64,000 bases of DNA, taken from positions 15,911 to 79,910 of the forward strand of contig NZ_CAMFHL010000006.1 of assembly GCF_945952095.1 (NCBI RefSeq), read 5' to 3'. The stretch comes from an uncultured Arsenicibacter sp. (GTDB taxonomy: Bacteria; Bacteroidota; Bacteroidia; Cytophagales; Spirosomataceae). Below are positions 25,203-33,412 of this stretch, piece after piece (position 1 is the first letter of the stretch; every line of letters starts with the position of its first letter). The notes under the pieces are model-generated. The model saw only the letters and a program-made list of their open reading frames with translations, did not search any database and was not told the origin of the DNA. The position numbers and the translations under genes were made by a program.

Positions 25203-26470
25203 GCGGAAAATGATCGGATCATGGGTTGCGCCTGCCCATAGGTCAGCGAGCGCCACAACCATTCAAACGGACCGTAACGGAAACGCGACAGCCACCAGCG
25301 ACTAAACAAAATCTGGAGAATAAAGATCGGAAATGCCAGTAACGCGGCCTGCCACACATCAATTTCACCGAGTAGGCCGAGTCCGTACCCCATAAAGATC
25401 AGTGTACCGAATACCGTTTGCAGGATATAGCTTGTTAAGGCCATTTTGCCGACTGAGGCCAGCGGACTGACAATTCCCTGCCACCACGCCCGCTGGAAAA
25501 GTAACGTCAGGCCGGCAATGTAAAAGATCGTCAGCGCTGCACTTTGGGTATCCATCAAAAACCAGAACGTTAATTCTGCCCACTTCGGCGGTTGCTGGGC
25601 TGAACCAAAAAGTACCATCAGCAGGATGCCAATGGCTGTCAGTCCCAATACACCGAAGCCGGTTGCGCGGGTAAGCTTCCGGAAAAAAGACCGTTCAGCG
25701 GTGAGTTGCTGAAAAAGACGGCGGCGGCCGGCATACAGACCCAACAGAAAAAAGCCCAGCGTCACGTAAATACGGCCACTGCTGAACTGAAAGTCCATTT
25801 TGGTTTTAAACCCCCGGTAGTTCGACCGGATCACCTCCGGATAACTGCCTTCTTTCAGCTCTTTGTACAGCAGGTTCGCTTCTTCTTCCGGCGGGGCCGG
25901 CGGTTGTTGCGCTGTTTTTGCCGGAGCCGGCTTCGGCCAGAAAAAGTCATAGATGTTCATGACCCGGATCGGGGTGTTCAGTACCAGCAGCAGCCCGACC
26001 GTCAGCACCACTTTCTGCGATGCCTGACTGAACAGGAGCATTACAAAGCCAAGCATGGCGTAAATACTCAGAATATCGCCCCGCCACTGCAGGTGATGCA
26101 GAAAGCCGATTACGCCCAGAATAACCAGCCGCCAGGCAAACCGAAGGTAAAAGGAACGGTTTGAACCGACATTCCGTGTCAGCATCAGGGCAAAGCTCAG
26201 CCCGAACAGAAAGGAAAAAAACGTGTAAAACTTGCCGCTGAAAAAAATACCGACAATCATCTGCACAATGTTGTTGGCAATGCCCTGACTGTGTGTCTGA
26301 AATACAAACGAGGGTAGGGGACCCGCCGAAAACCATTCAGCGGCATGAACCAGCAGGATGCCGAACAGTGCAAATCCACGCAGTGCATCAACGGTTTCGA
26401 TCCGGATTTTGGGAATGTTGAACGGAGGAGAATCCCCGGCGGCTACAGGAGAGGTAAGTGTTTCTGCCAT
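25199..26470 (-). CDS. DUF418 family membrane protein
   Basis: The 423-residue protein begins with RIETVDALRGFALFGILLVH, the DUF418 entry motif, and has about ten hydrophobic helices, ending with the TSYILQTVFGTLIFMGYGLGLL segment and FGPFEWLWR-like end (FRYGPFEWLWRSLTYGQ). DUF418 proteins are integral membrane proteins of the acyltransferase-3-like superfamily, proposed to act on cell-surface material; function is not established. It is the first gene of a pair with the methyltransferase. Confidence 0.9.
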   Translation of the reverse strand: MAETLTSPVAAGDSPPFNIPKIRIETVDALRGFALFGILLVHAAEWFSAGPLPSFVFQTHSQGIANNIVQMIVGIFFSGKFYTFFSFLFGLSFALMLTRNVGSNRSFYLRFAWRLVILGVIGFLHHLQWRGDILSIYAMLGFVMLLFSQASQKVVLTVGLLLVLNTPIRVMNIYDFFWPKPAPAKTAQQPPAPPEEEANLLYKELKEGSYPEVIRSNYRGFKTKMDFQFSSGRIYVTLGFFLLGLYAGRRRLFQQLTAERSFFRKLTRATGFGVLGLTAIGILLMVLFGSAQQPPKWAELTFWFLMDTQSAALTIFYIAGLTLLFQRAWWQGIVSPLASVGKMALTSYILQTVFGTLIFMGYGLGLLGEIDVWQAALLAFPIFILQILFSRWWLSRFRYGPFEWLWRSLTYGQAQPMIRSFSA

Positions 26471-26577
26471 ATATCATTACGTATTGTTGTTACTGAAATG
26501 CAATATGGCAGACAATCGGCGTTTTTACGCTAATTCGTTGTTTTAATTAGGATTTTTTAGGAAAAGGTAAATTGGGG

Positions 26578-26652
26578 AACCACAAAGGCACCAGGAAAAT
26601 AAGAAGCACGAAGTTTCTTTGTGTACCTTATTGCCTTAGCGCCTTTGTGGTT
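26578..26652. repeat. Intergenic repeat, family C copy 1 (AACCACAAAGGC)
   Basis: A perfect 12-bp inverted repeat (26578-26589 with 26641-26652) encloses a loop with its own AAGTTTCTTTGTG word. A related, more degenerate copy lies at 35716-35830. Confidence 0.8.
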
Positions 26653-26657
26653 ACTAT

Positions 26658-27557
26658 TTACACAACGTTGACGAGTTGGTCGTGGAAGGTTTCTTGCTCT
26701 GACGGTTGATTATCAGGAACAATTATCTGTACGGGTGTTGGTTCGGCAGGCCCTACCGGTCTGAAATGGCCTTTTGGTAACCATTTGGCCAGAACAGCGC
26801 TGTATACCAATGCAAGTGTTGCCGCTACCGAAGCGATTGATTCGTGCTTATCTTTCTGACGGGTAGCGATTCCGGCAAAGGCGGCCACAAACGGGATCAT
26901 GTATACAGGGTCGTTCAGCTTGCGGGCGACGGCATAGCCCAGTGCACCCGTGGCGGCCAGAATGCCGGTCGCAATCGGTACATCCCGTTTTTCGTTTGGT
27001 GTCCACCAGCCTGCTTCAAGGAAGATATTCGGCGTACCGGCCACGGTAGCGGCTGTCAGCCAGCCTGCATACAAACTAACCGGCCACCGCAGGTATTTCT
27101 CCGGACCATCTACTTCCGTCTGTCCGATTTCCATGCTGTTGTGCAGCGCCAGCCCTGCCGGCAGATTCAGCTGGGTAATGACATTGGATGCTATAATGCT
27201 TTCGGCTTTCGGATCCGAGAAGAAGCGCCCGAACAGCGTGTTACAGGCATAGTTCAGGAGTAGCCACGGCATCGAACGGCTGAAACGTGGGTTGTTGATT
27301 TGCTCCGGCAAAGCCTGATACACGCTCAGCGCCGTTGTTCCGGCATAAATCGTTGGCCAGACGACACCAAATACCCAGCCATCGGGTACGAGGAGGTTTT
27401 TCTCAAAAACTTCCTCATACTCGGGCAGGACATTATCGTTAAACTTAGCTTGTTCTTTTTTGCGTTGCCCCGCCTTAGCGCCGGAGCGGCTGGTATAGAT
27501 GATGCTACCCAGCACAAAAGCGGCGGTTGCCATCCGCCAGATGGATGTTCGTTGCAT
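26658..27557 (-). CDS. TspO/MBR-like integral membrane protein
   Basis: The 299-residue protein has a hydrophobic N-terminus and the TspO-like motif VPDGWVFGVVWPTIYAGTT at about 57-75, followed by further membrane segments, including WPVSLYAGWLTAATVA. The TspO fold (tryptophan-rich sensory protein) binds porphyrins or cholesterol in other organisms. This protein is longer than classical TspO (about 160 residues) and has an extra C-terminal half, so the assignment is to the superfamily only. It lies 95 bases downstream of the DUF937-OmpA gene on the same strand. Confidence 0.6.
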   Translation of the reverse strand: MQRTSIWRMATAAFVLGSIIYTSRSGAKAGQRKKEQAKFNDNVLPEYEEVFEKNLLVPDGWVFGVVWPTIYAGTTALSVYQALPEQINNPRFSRSMPWLLLNYACNTLFGRFFSDPKAESIIASNVITQLNLPAGLALHNSMEIGQTEVDGPEKYLRWPVSLYAGWLTAATVAGTPNIFLEAGWWTPNEKRDVPIATGILAATGALGYAVARKLNDPVYMIPFVAAFAGIATRQKDKHESIASVAATLALVYSAVLAKWLPKGHFRPVGPAEPTPVQIIVPDNQPSEQETFHDQLVNVV

Positions 27558-27651
27558 GATCCTGTTCGTTTCGTTGAGCTATTTAGTTGTATATACTAAA
27601 TCAACTGGTAAAAACGATAGTTGTTTTCTGCAACCAATCCTTCGGAACGGA

Positions 27652-29052
27652 TTACTTAATAACGACGCGGAGGTCAATTTTAGGCTTGCTGATGCCGGGC
27701 TTTACTACGGATGTCGTATCGCCCGGTTTTTTGGCAGGCGCTCCGGTGCCACGACCAACAGCGTCAATCCGGACATAATCAATGCCGGCCGTAATCAACT
27801 GTTGTTTGATCTGATTTACCCGACGGAACGACAGGCTTTTGTTGGTCAGCCCGCCTTTTGCATCATTTGCATACCCTAATAGCTGAATCTGAGCGGTAGG
27901 GTAGGTTTTCATGATCGTAACGAGTTCGTTTATCGTTGCTTCTGAGCCTGATGCCAGACTTAGCGAGCCTGGCTGGAACGTAATACCTGTCAGCGGGAAT
28001 GAACGGCCTTTCGGGGCTGCTGCATCGCTCAGGTACGTTTTCAACTGGGTAGAGAGGGCTCCGCCGCCGGTAACAGGCGCTGCCGGGGTAACCGGTGCCG
28101 GTGCGGGCGTGGCTGTTTTGCCGGCAACCGACGTTGCGGCAACAGCCGTTGTTGTCGCTGCGGCCGGTGTCGTGCGCCGGGTTGTATCAACGGGTACATC
28201 CAGCGAACGCGCTACGGTATCGGTAGGACTGGTGCTGCCGCTTGTCGAATCAGTCGCATCGACAACCTGTGAGGTCTCGGTATCGGTCGAATTGCTCTTC
28301 GAATTCTGGTAGACAAAATAACCGCCGACGCCCAGTAAAGCCGCTATCAGCACACCAACGGCAATTTTGCCGATCGGGCTGTCGGTACTGTCCCCGTTGC
28401 GGTCACTGTCAAATACGTTAGCGATCGGGCTCGGGGCAGGAGCTACCTTAATTGGTACCGGGGTTTCCGGAATGCGTTTAGCCGGAGCTGCCAGGCCAGC
28501 CACAATCTGCTGAAGACTGAGCTTTTCGGCCAGCTGAGGTAAGAGCGCTTCCGGCGTTTTCTGTACAAAACTTTCCCGCTGATCAAACAGAAAGCCAGCC
28601 AGCCGGTCGGCATCCATCTTTTGCTCTTTTACCTGTTTACCCAGTACATCCAGTACTATAGTAGAGGTAATGCCGAGCAGTGAGATCGCCGATGAATTCC
28701 GGATGCCGGCATACGACGAGATCATACTGGCAATTGAACTTTTCAGAGCAGGCAGCAGGTGACTGATAGCGTCGTTTCCGTTCTGAATGCAGGCATTGAT
28801 CTGAGACGGATCCTTGAGTGTACTAACCAGATTGTCAGATATGCTTACCGCCTGATTGTGCTTCTGTAAATAGTTATATAGTTGATTTACACCAATTTCT
28901 GATGTAGTTCGTTTCATCAGTCCACCGAATACCGTGTATACTAACCCCTGAACGGCTTTTTGCGTTTTTTCAGTGGGCTCGTCCACGTACAAGGCTATCT
29001 TGTTCGTAACTTCGGTTGTAAATATTCCGTTAATGACGGCAAAAAAATCCAT
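27652..29052 (-). CDS. DUF937-OmpA family protein
   Basis: The 466-residue protein has an N-terminal DUF937 region (about 1-200, helical), one TM (about 229-245), a Thr/Ser/Ala/Pro-rich linker and a C-terminal OmpA domain (about 345-466). The peptidoglycan-binding OmpA signature is visible: LLGYANDAKGG, then NKSLSFRRVNQIKQQL, and VGRGTGAP. It thus links the envelope to peptidoglycan. A -7 element at 29178-29185 is its likely promoter, with a leader of about 120 bases. The gene lies downstream of xseB but with its own promoter. Confidence 0.85.
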   Translation of the reverse strand: MDFFAVINGIFTTEVTNKIALYVDEPTEKTQKAVQGLVYTVFGGLMKRTTSEIGVNQLYNYLQKHNQAVSISDNLVSTLKDPSQINACIQNGNDAISHLLPALKSSIASMISSYAGIRNSSAISLLGITSTIVLDVLGKQVKEQKMDADRLAGFLFDQRESFVQKTPEALLPQLAEKLSLQQIVAGLAAPAKRIPETPVPIKVAPAPSPIANVFDSDRNGDSTDSPIGKIAVGVLIAALLGVGGYFVYQNSKSNSTDTETSQVVDATDSTSGSTSPTDTVARSLDVPVDTTRRTTPAAATTTAVAATSVAGKTATPAPAPVTPAAPVTGGGALSTQLKTYLSDAAAPKGRSFPLTGITFQPGSLSLASGSEATINELVTIMKTYPTAQIQLLGYANDAKGGLTNKSLSFRRVNQIKQQLITAGIDYVRIDAVGRGTGAPAKKPGDTTSVVKPGISKPKIDLRVVIK

Positions 29053-29177
29053 ATAGAGCGAGCAGATGATTGGTTGATTCAGGTGTTATCCCACATTTTC
29101 TGGTGCTCACAACCCGTAAAACCCGAATCCGTTTAAAATTAGCCAATCTTTATGGCCTATTGCAACTAAATTAACCG

Positions 29178-29185
29178 CAAAAATA
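29178..29185 (-). promoter_or_regulatory. -7 element of the DUF937-OmpA promoter
   Basis: On the minus strand TATTTTTG matches TAnnTTTG. It lies just 3' of the xseB coding end. Confidence 0.4.
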
Positions 29186-29190
29186 AAACT

Positions 29191-29385
29191 TTATCGTTTA
29201 CTAATTCGCTCTAAGGCATCAAGATACTCAACTTCTACTGCACGCAGGCGGCTTTGGCAGAAGGCAATCAGGTCTGTGGCTAGCCGGATACGCTCCGGAA
29301 GCTCGTCGAGCGGAACAGATTCTGTTTCAACTTCTTCGACAATGGCCTGTAGCTGGTTATAAGCTTCCTGATAAGTCATCTTCAA
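29191..29385 (-). CDS. xseB: Exodeoxyribonuclease VII small subunit
   Basis: The 64-residue helical protein MKMTYQEAYNQLQAIVEEVE... is a clear XseB, the small subunit that wraps around the large subunit XseA to make the single-strand DNA exonuclease VII. It lies 40 bases after the C-terminal part of xseA on the same strand, as expected for an operon. Confidence 0.92.
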   Translation of the reverse strand: MKMTYQEAYNQLQAIVEEVETESVPLDELPERIRLATDLIAFCQSRLRAVEVEYLDALERISKR

Positions 29386-29425
29386 TCAGATTTTTCTATG
29401 CTTGATGGAGTAGTCGACTAACTTT

Positions 29426-29653
29426 CTATTTTATCAACTGGTTTTCCTGTACCGTCACCGTGACTGTTTCGTCAGCCATCCGGAGCTGTACAGTATCGTT
29501 TGGATGCAAATCTGCTCCTTTGGTAACGATTTTTCCGTCTTTAATTACCAGGGCAAAACCCCGTTTCAACACATTGGCCGGATCCAGGTGCCGGATCGTA
29601 ACCGTTTTCTCGGTCACTTCGGTCCGCCGGTTTTTCATAAACCCAAACAAGGC
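29426..29653 (-). pseudogene. xseA: C-terminal part of exodeoxyribonuclease VII large subunit, after an in-frame TAG
   Basis: The frame is the same as the upstream xseA and continues after the TAG at 29654-29656 as ALFGFMKNRRTEVTEKTV. It contains LDPANVLKRGFALV and GADLHPNDTVQLRM, the conserved C-terminal segments of XseA. A first in-frame Met is at 29638 and a TTG start is possible at 29650, but a 74-residue product would lack the nuclease domain. Readthrough of the TAG gives 405 residues, the usual XseA length in Bacteroidota. Confidence 0.8.
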
Positions 29654-30643
29654 CTAGCCAACCCGGTCAATAGCAGTTTTCAGCGTATCGGCCGTTGACT
29701 GCATGGTTTGCCGCGAAGCCGAAATCAGGCGGTCGCGGAGAAGCAGACATTTTTCCTCAAATTGACGGTTATGGTCAATCAGGAAGGCAGCGGCTTTGGT
29801 CGGGGTTTTTACGCTGGCGTGGCAAAGCATATCGGTAATGCTCACATTCCGTTCGTGGCCTATGCCAGCCAGTACCGGTATTGGGAAACCGGCTACCGTT
29901 TCGCCCATCAGATAGGTATCGAACGACCCGAAATCGAGCTGTGATCCCCCCCCGCGGACAATAACAACAGCATCGTACTCCGTTGCGTTTTCCTGTATGC
30001 GGGCGAGCTGGGCCGCAATGGCTTTTTCTGCCCCTTGTCCCTGAATCTGACTCAGGTATTCATCCATCTCAATCTGATAACCGAACGCATTGTTGGTCAG
30101 TTCATGACGGAAGTCGCGGAGGCCGTCTGAACCGGGCGCCGAAATAAGGGCAATGCGTTGCCAGACAGGTGGCCGGGGCAGCAGCTGATTCGCCGTAAAA
30201 TACTGGCCATCCTGTTGCCATACCAGTTCCGGATGATCCTTCACGAGTGCATCCAGTATGGCCTGTCGCTCCCGTTCCAGGTTACCAAGCGTATAGGAAT
30301 GGTCAATCTGTTGAATATCAAGGCGAAGGCCGTACACAGCGTTGTAGCTGACGGCAACACGGAGGAGCAGTTGGATATTCCGGGCAAAAGCCACGCCGGT
30401 TGCCTGTTCGAAGGCCCGGATAAGGTGGTATTGCCGCCGCCAGATGGTGGCTTCGAGTTTGGCAAGGGTGTCGCGCTTGCCACCCGTATCGCGTTCGACC
30501 AGCGTCAGGAAACAGTACTGCCGGTCGGGATAATTTTTAATGTCGCTGGTTTCGGCAATCACCCAAACCGTCCGTCCGGCAAATGCATCGTCCAGCACTG
30601 CTTCAATCGTAAACGCTAAATCGGAAAGCCGGATGGGAGACAT
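29654..30643 (-). CDS. xseA: Exodeoxyribonuclease VII large subunit, cut by an in-frame TAG
   Basis: The product of 329 residues has the N-terminal OB-fold (VWVIAETSDIKNYPDRQYCFLTL-like region near 30) and the nuclease core with LISAPGSDGLRDF, VIVRGGGSQLDFGSFD and LAGIGHERNVSITDM. The last conserved segments of the family follow only after the TAG at 29654-29656. The gene starts at the ATG at 30643 (MSPIRLSDLAF); the longer frame is within a repeat. XseA with XseB degrades single-stranded DNA; loss of the C-terminal region would probably abolish assembly. A point mutation, sequencing error or readthrough are all possible. Confidence 0.8.
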   Translation of the reverse strand: MSPIRLSDLAFTIEAVLDDAFAGRTVWVIAETSDIKNYPDRQYCFLTLVERDTGGKRDTLAKLEATIWRRQYHLIRAFEQATGVAFARNIQLLLRVAVSYNAVYGLRLDIQQIDHSYTLGNLERERQAILDALVKDHPELVWQQDGQYFTANQLLPRPPVWQRIALISAPGSDGLRDFRHELTNNAFGYQIEMDEYLSQIQGQGAEKAIAAQLARIQENATEYDAVVIVRGGGSQLDFGSFDTYLMGETVAGFPIPVLAGIGHERNVSITDMLCHASVKTPTKAAAFLIDHNRQFEEKCLLLRDRLISASRQTMQSTADTLKTAIDRVG

Positions 30644-30644
30644 G

Positions 30645-30731
30645 AGATAAAGAGCGAATGAGTGAAAGAATGAAAGAGCGAAAGAAGCGAAGAGTACGCC
30701 ACTCATTCACTCTTTCGCTCTTTCATTCTTT
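30645..30731. repeat. Intergenic repeat, family A copy 3 with long inverted arms
   Basis: A perfect 21-bp inverted repeat (30665-30685 with 30711-30731) made of GAATGAAAGAGCGAAAGA words, with an outer GAATGAGTG/CACTCATTC pair. It fills the whole gap between pheS and xseA and could act as a hairpin terminator or attenuator in the operon. Confidence 0.85.
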
Positions 30732-30732
30732 A

Positions 30733-31770
30733 TTATAGTCCCTCAAACTGCCGCAGGAAGCGGACGTCGTTTTCGGTGTACAGGCGCAGGTCATTAACTA
30801 CGTATTTCAGCTGGGTAATCCGTTCGATTCCCATACCGAAAGCAAAGCCGGTATATTCCTCAGGATCAATGCCGCAATTGGCCAGTACCTGCGGGTCAAC
30901 CATACCGGATCCGGCGATTTCAACCCAGCCCGAATGCTTGCAGATGTTGCAGCCGACACCTTTACAGATCTGGCACGAAATGTCAATTTCAGCGCTAGGT
31001 TCCGTAAACGGGAAGAACGATGGCCGGTAGCGGACCTTGGTATCTTTGCCGAACATCTCTTTGGCAAAATGATACAGCGTGTCTTTAAGGTCTTTGAAAC
31101 CCACATTCCGGTCAATGTAAAGGCCTTCAACCTGGTGGAACATGCAGTGGGCGCGGGCCGAAATGGTTTCATTGCGGTAAACGCGGCCGGGCATAATCGA
31201 CCGGATCGGCGGCTTTTTATGTTCCATCAGCCGGATCTGAACATTTGATGTGTGCGTACGCAGCAGCATATCTGTATCAGATCCTTCGCTTTTCTTCTCG
31301 ATAAAGAAGGTATCCTGCATGTCGCGGGCAGGGTGATTATCCGGGAAGTTCAGCGCCCCGAAGTTATACCAGTCTGATTCGATCTCCGGTCCGTCTGACA
31401 CGTCAAAACCGATGCGCTCAAAGATCTGGATAATGCGCTGGCGCACCAGTGAGAGCGGGTGCTGTGTGCCCATCAGATTCGGGAACACCGGCAGCGATAA
31501 GTCCTGTGCAGGACCTTGTGCGTCAGCTCCCTCGTTTTCAAGCGCTTCGGAGAATGCCTGAAAACGTTCCTGCGCTTTGTTCTTTAAGGCGTTGAGTTCC
31601 TGGCCTACTGCCCGGCGGTCTTCCTGCGGAACTGTTTTTAATCCCTCAAAAAGTTCGGTAACGACGCCTTTCCGGCTTATGAATCTGAGCCGGAACTGCT
31701 CCAGCTGTTCTTTATTACTGACCAGAAACTGGTCTATGTCCTGATGTATTTCTTTAACCTTATCCAGCAT
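30733..31770 (-). CDS. pheS: Phenylalanine-tRNA ligase alpha subunit
   Basis: The 345-residue protein is a class II tRNA synthetase alpha chain: an N-terminal coiled coil (about 1-85), LPVFPNLMGTQHPLSL, motif 2 around MPGRVYRNETISARAH and motif 3 GFAFGMGIERITQLKY at about 310-325. It forms an alpha2-beta2 enzyme with PheT, which is not in the window. The start MLDKVKEIHQ at 31770 is well placed after a -7 element at 31797-31804. Confidence 0.96.
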   Translation of the reverse strand: MLDKVKEIHQDIDQFLVSNKEQLEQFRLRFISRKGVVTELFEGLKTVPQEDRRAVGQELNALKNKAQERFQAFSEALENEGADAQGPAQDLSLPVFPNLMGTQHPLSLVRQRIIQIFERIGFDVSDGPEIESDWYNFGALNFPDNHPARDMQDTFFIEKKSEGSDTDMLLRTHTSNVQIRLMEHKKPPIRSIMPGRVYRNETISARAHCMFHQVEGLYIDRNVGFKDLKDTLYHFAKEMFGKDTKVRYRPSFFPFTEPSAEIDISCQICKGVGCNICKHSGWVEIAGSGMVDPQVLANCGIDPEEYTGFAFGMGIERITQLKYVVNDLRLYTENDVRFLRQFEGL

Positions 31771-31796
31771 ACCGGTCTTGTCGCCAATAGTTGTGG

Positions 31797-31804
31797 CAAA
31801 GATA
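31797..31804 (-). promoter_or_regulatory. -7 element of the pheS promoter
   Basis: On the minus strand TATCTTTG matches TAnnTTTG; a start near 31790 would give a leader of about 20 bases. A -33 motif is not clear. Confidence 0.5.
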
Positions 31805-32128
31805 CGAAACTTTACTGAGGATAGGCGGTTGGGGAGATTTGGGGCGAAAATTACACACTTTGGTGAAAATACTCAACATGACCCCATACACGTTTATGGC
31901 CGGAAAAAAACTGATAATGCAAAATAAAATACCATAACACGCTGAAATTAAACGTATACTATATACGAGATAGAAATAATTAGCTGGAAAAACGTATACG
32001 GATTGCTTTTTGTACAATACAGATCAACGTCGCCGACGGAAACACGTCAGCAACAGACTCAACGTTAATTATTTTAATTTTCTCGAAGTTAGGAAACGTC
32101 TTTTCAACCATTCTATCTCAAAAACGCT
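31805..32128 (+). promoter_or_regulatory. Regulatory gap before the first LytTR gene
   Basis: This A/T-rich gap between divergent pheS and the LytTR gene at 32129 holds no gene I can see. It has two related palindromes: CGTATA-CTA-TATACG at 31953-31967 and CGTATACG at 31993-32000. Since LytTR proteins bind near their own promoters, these sites could be autoregulatory operators, but LytTR sites are usually direct repeats. Confidence 0.4.
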
Positions 32129-32557
32129 ATGAACTCGATGACAGCAGAATCTTTCCTGGATGCAGTGTCAATGCCATTTCCAAAAAGCGTGGAAAAAAAC
32201 ACAAATGCTTCCTGCACACAAAAATTACTCATCCCGTTCTACGACCGCAAACGTACTGTTTCGGTTGATGAAATAGTTCGGCTGGAAGGTTGTGGTAACT
32301 ATACCAATTTCTTTTTGAAAGATGGTACCCGTATGCTGGTTTCGCGTACGTTGAAAGAATACGAGACACTCCTGGATGGACAGGCTTTTGTTCGGGTGCA
32401 TAAATCATGTATCGTAAATCTGAACTTTGTCCGTAAGTATTACGTGAAAAAGGAAGGTGAGCTGGAGCTTACGGATGGTCAACAGGTGAAAATCTCACGC
32501 CGCCGTGCACAGGTATTCGTTGACCGGATGCGTCAGCAACCGGTTGCCGTTAGCTAA
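32129..32557 (+). CDS. Stand-alone LytTR DNA-binding protein 1
   Basis: The 142-residue protein has a short N-terminal extension and one LytTR domain (about 35-135): IVRLEGCGNYTNFFLKDG, LVSRTLKEYETLL, FVRVHKSCIVNLNFV and ISRRRAQVF. LytTR domains bind DNA through beta-strand loops. There is no receiver or sensor domain, so its control is not evident. A paralogue of similar length lies 260 bases downstream. Confidence 0.9.
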   Translation: MNSMTAESFLDAVSMPFPKSVEKNTNASCTQKLLIPFYDRKRTVSVDEIVRLEGCGNYTNFFLKDGTRMLVSRTLKEYETLLDGQAFVRVHKSCIVNLNFVRKYYVKKEGELELTDGQQVKISRRRAQVFVDRMRQQPVAVS

Positions 32558-32702
32558 ATACCCCGTACTTTACGTAAAACCGCTTTTGGGATCTGCGTAA
32601 AGTTGCTTATATCTCACCAGGTATTTCTACGTAGTTCGGTGAGGGGATATACTGGAAAAGCACAAAGATATTTTTAGTAATAGCCTGATTGTTAATTGGT
32701 TG

Positions 32703-32743
32703 ACCTGATGTAGGAGCCTTTTAGCAATCAGGTGTTTTTTTTT
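32703..32743 (+). terminator. Rho-independent terminator after LytTR gene 1
   Basis: ACCTGAT (32703-32709) pairs with ATCAGGT (32727-32733), and a run of nine T residues follows. Confidence 0.75.
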
Positions 32744-32761
32744 AGAGCGGTCTGTTTAAGG

Positions 32762-32769
32762 TAATTTTG
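32762..32769 (+). promoter_or_regulatory. -7 element of LytTR gene 2
   Basis: TAATTTTG matches TAnnTTTG, giving a leader of about 43 bases. Further upstream CTTTACG (32568-32574) and CGTAAAG (32596-32602) form an inverted repeat that could be an operator. Confidence 0.55.
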
Positions 32770-32817
32770 TCATGTCGATAATCTCAACGCAAATACAAAC
32801 GAAAACCTCTGGCAGTA

Positions 32818-33231
32818 ATGGACGCTCTGACAAATACCCAACCCTCTGGACTCATTCCAAATTTCGTTGCAACCCCACAACGTGGCCTGCAGCGCATTGC
32901 TCTACCTTATCTGAACCGTACGATTACCATTGCGGTTGAGGACATCACTTGCCTGCAAGGGGAAGGAAACTACACGTTTGTATTTACGCGGGATAAAAAG
33001 CGGTATCTGATTTCAAAGACGCTGAAAGAATTCGAGCGGAATCTGGATGGTTCGATGTTTTTACGGGTGCACAAATCGTTCATGATCAACCTGAACTACG
33101 TTGTGAAAACACGGTTTACTACTGATCGTACCATTCAGCTGACTGATGGGCATGATATTACGGTTTCACGTCGTCGCATTAAAGAAATCAGCCAGCGTTT
33201 AAGCACGTATCAGCGTGAAGCGTACAACTAA
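32818..33231 (+). CDS. Stand-alone LytTR DNA-binding protein 2
   Basis: The 137-residue protein has the same plan as its neighbour: a short extension and a LytTR domain (ITCLQGEGNYTFVFTRD, LISKTLKEFERNL, FLRVHKSFMINLNYV and VSRRRIKEI). The two paralogues most likely arose by tandem duplication, and each has its own promoter and terminator. No receiver domain is present. The next gene is on the other strand. Confidence 0.9.
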   Translation: MDALTNTQPSGLIPNFVATPQRGLQRIALPYLNRTITIAVEDITCLQGEGNYTFVFTRDKKRYLISKTLKEFERNLDGSMFLRVHKSFMINLNYVVKTRFTTDRTIQLTDGHDITVSRRRIKEISQRLSTYQREAYN

Positions 33232-33300
33232 TTTTTTGTGATTTGTGAAATCCAAACAGCCCCCAAAAACGAATATTTAGTGGGTTAATTATATAGAAAC

Positions 33301-33352
33301 AAATAACCGTTGCCCTTTCCGTTCAGGATGTCGGGCAACGGTTTATTTTTTT
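33301..33352. terminator. Rho-independent terminator after LytTR gene 2
   Basis: AACCGTTGCCC (33305-33315) pairs with GGGCAACGGTT (33333-33343), flanked by AAATAA and TTTATTTTTTT. Confidence 0.85.
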
Positions 33353-33363
33353 CTTGATGTTCC

Positions 33364-33392
33364 GGATGCTGGATGTAGAGTATCCAGCATCC
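33364..33392. repeat. Intergenic repeat, family E (GGATGCTGGAT)
   Basis: A perfect 11-bp inverted repeat (33364-33374 with 33382-33392) with AGCATC words beyond it. A weaker related stretch occurs near 34249-34269. Confidence 0.55.
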
Positions 33393-33412
33393 AGAGCATC
33401 AAGCATCTAATT

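Noticed and set aside
29654..29656. TAG as a sense codon (pyrrolysine or other recoding) in xseA and at 16971
   Set aside because: TAG is used as a normal stop in several other genes here (2062, 4852, 11396, 16314) and no recoding genes were seen; mutation or error is simpler.
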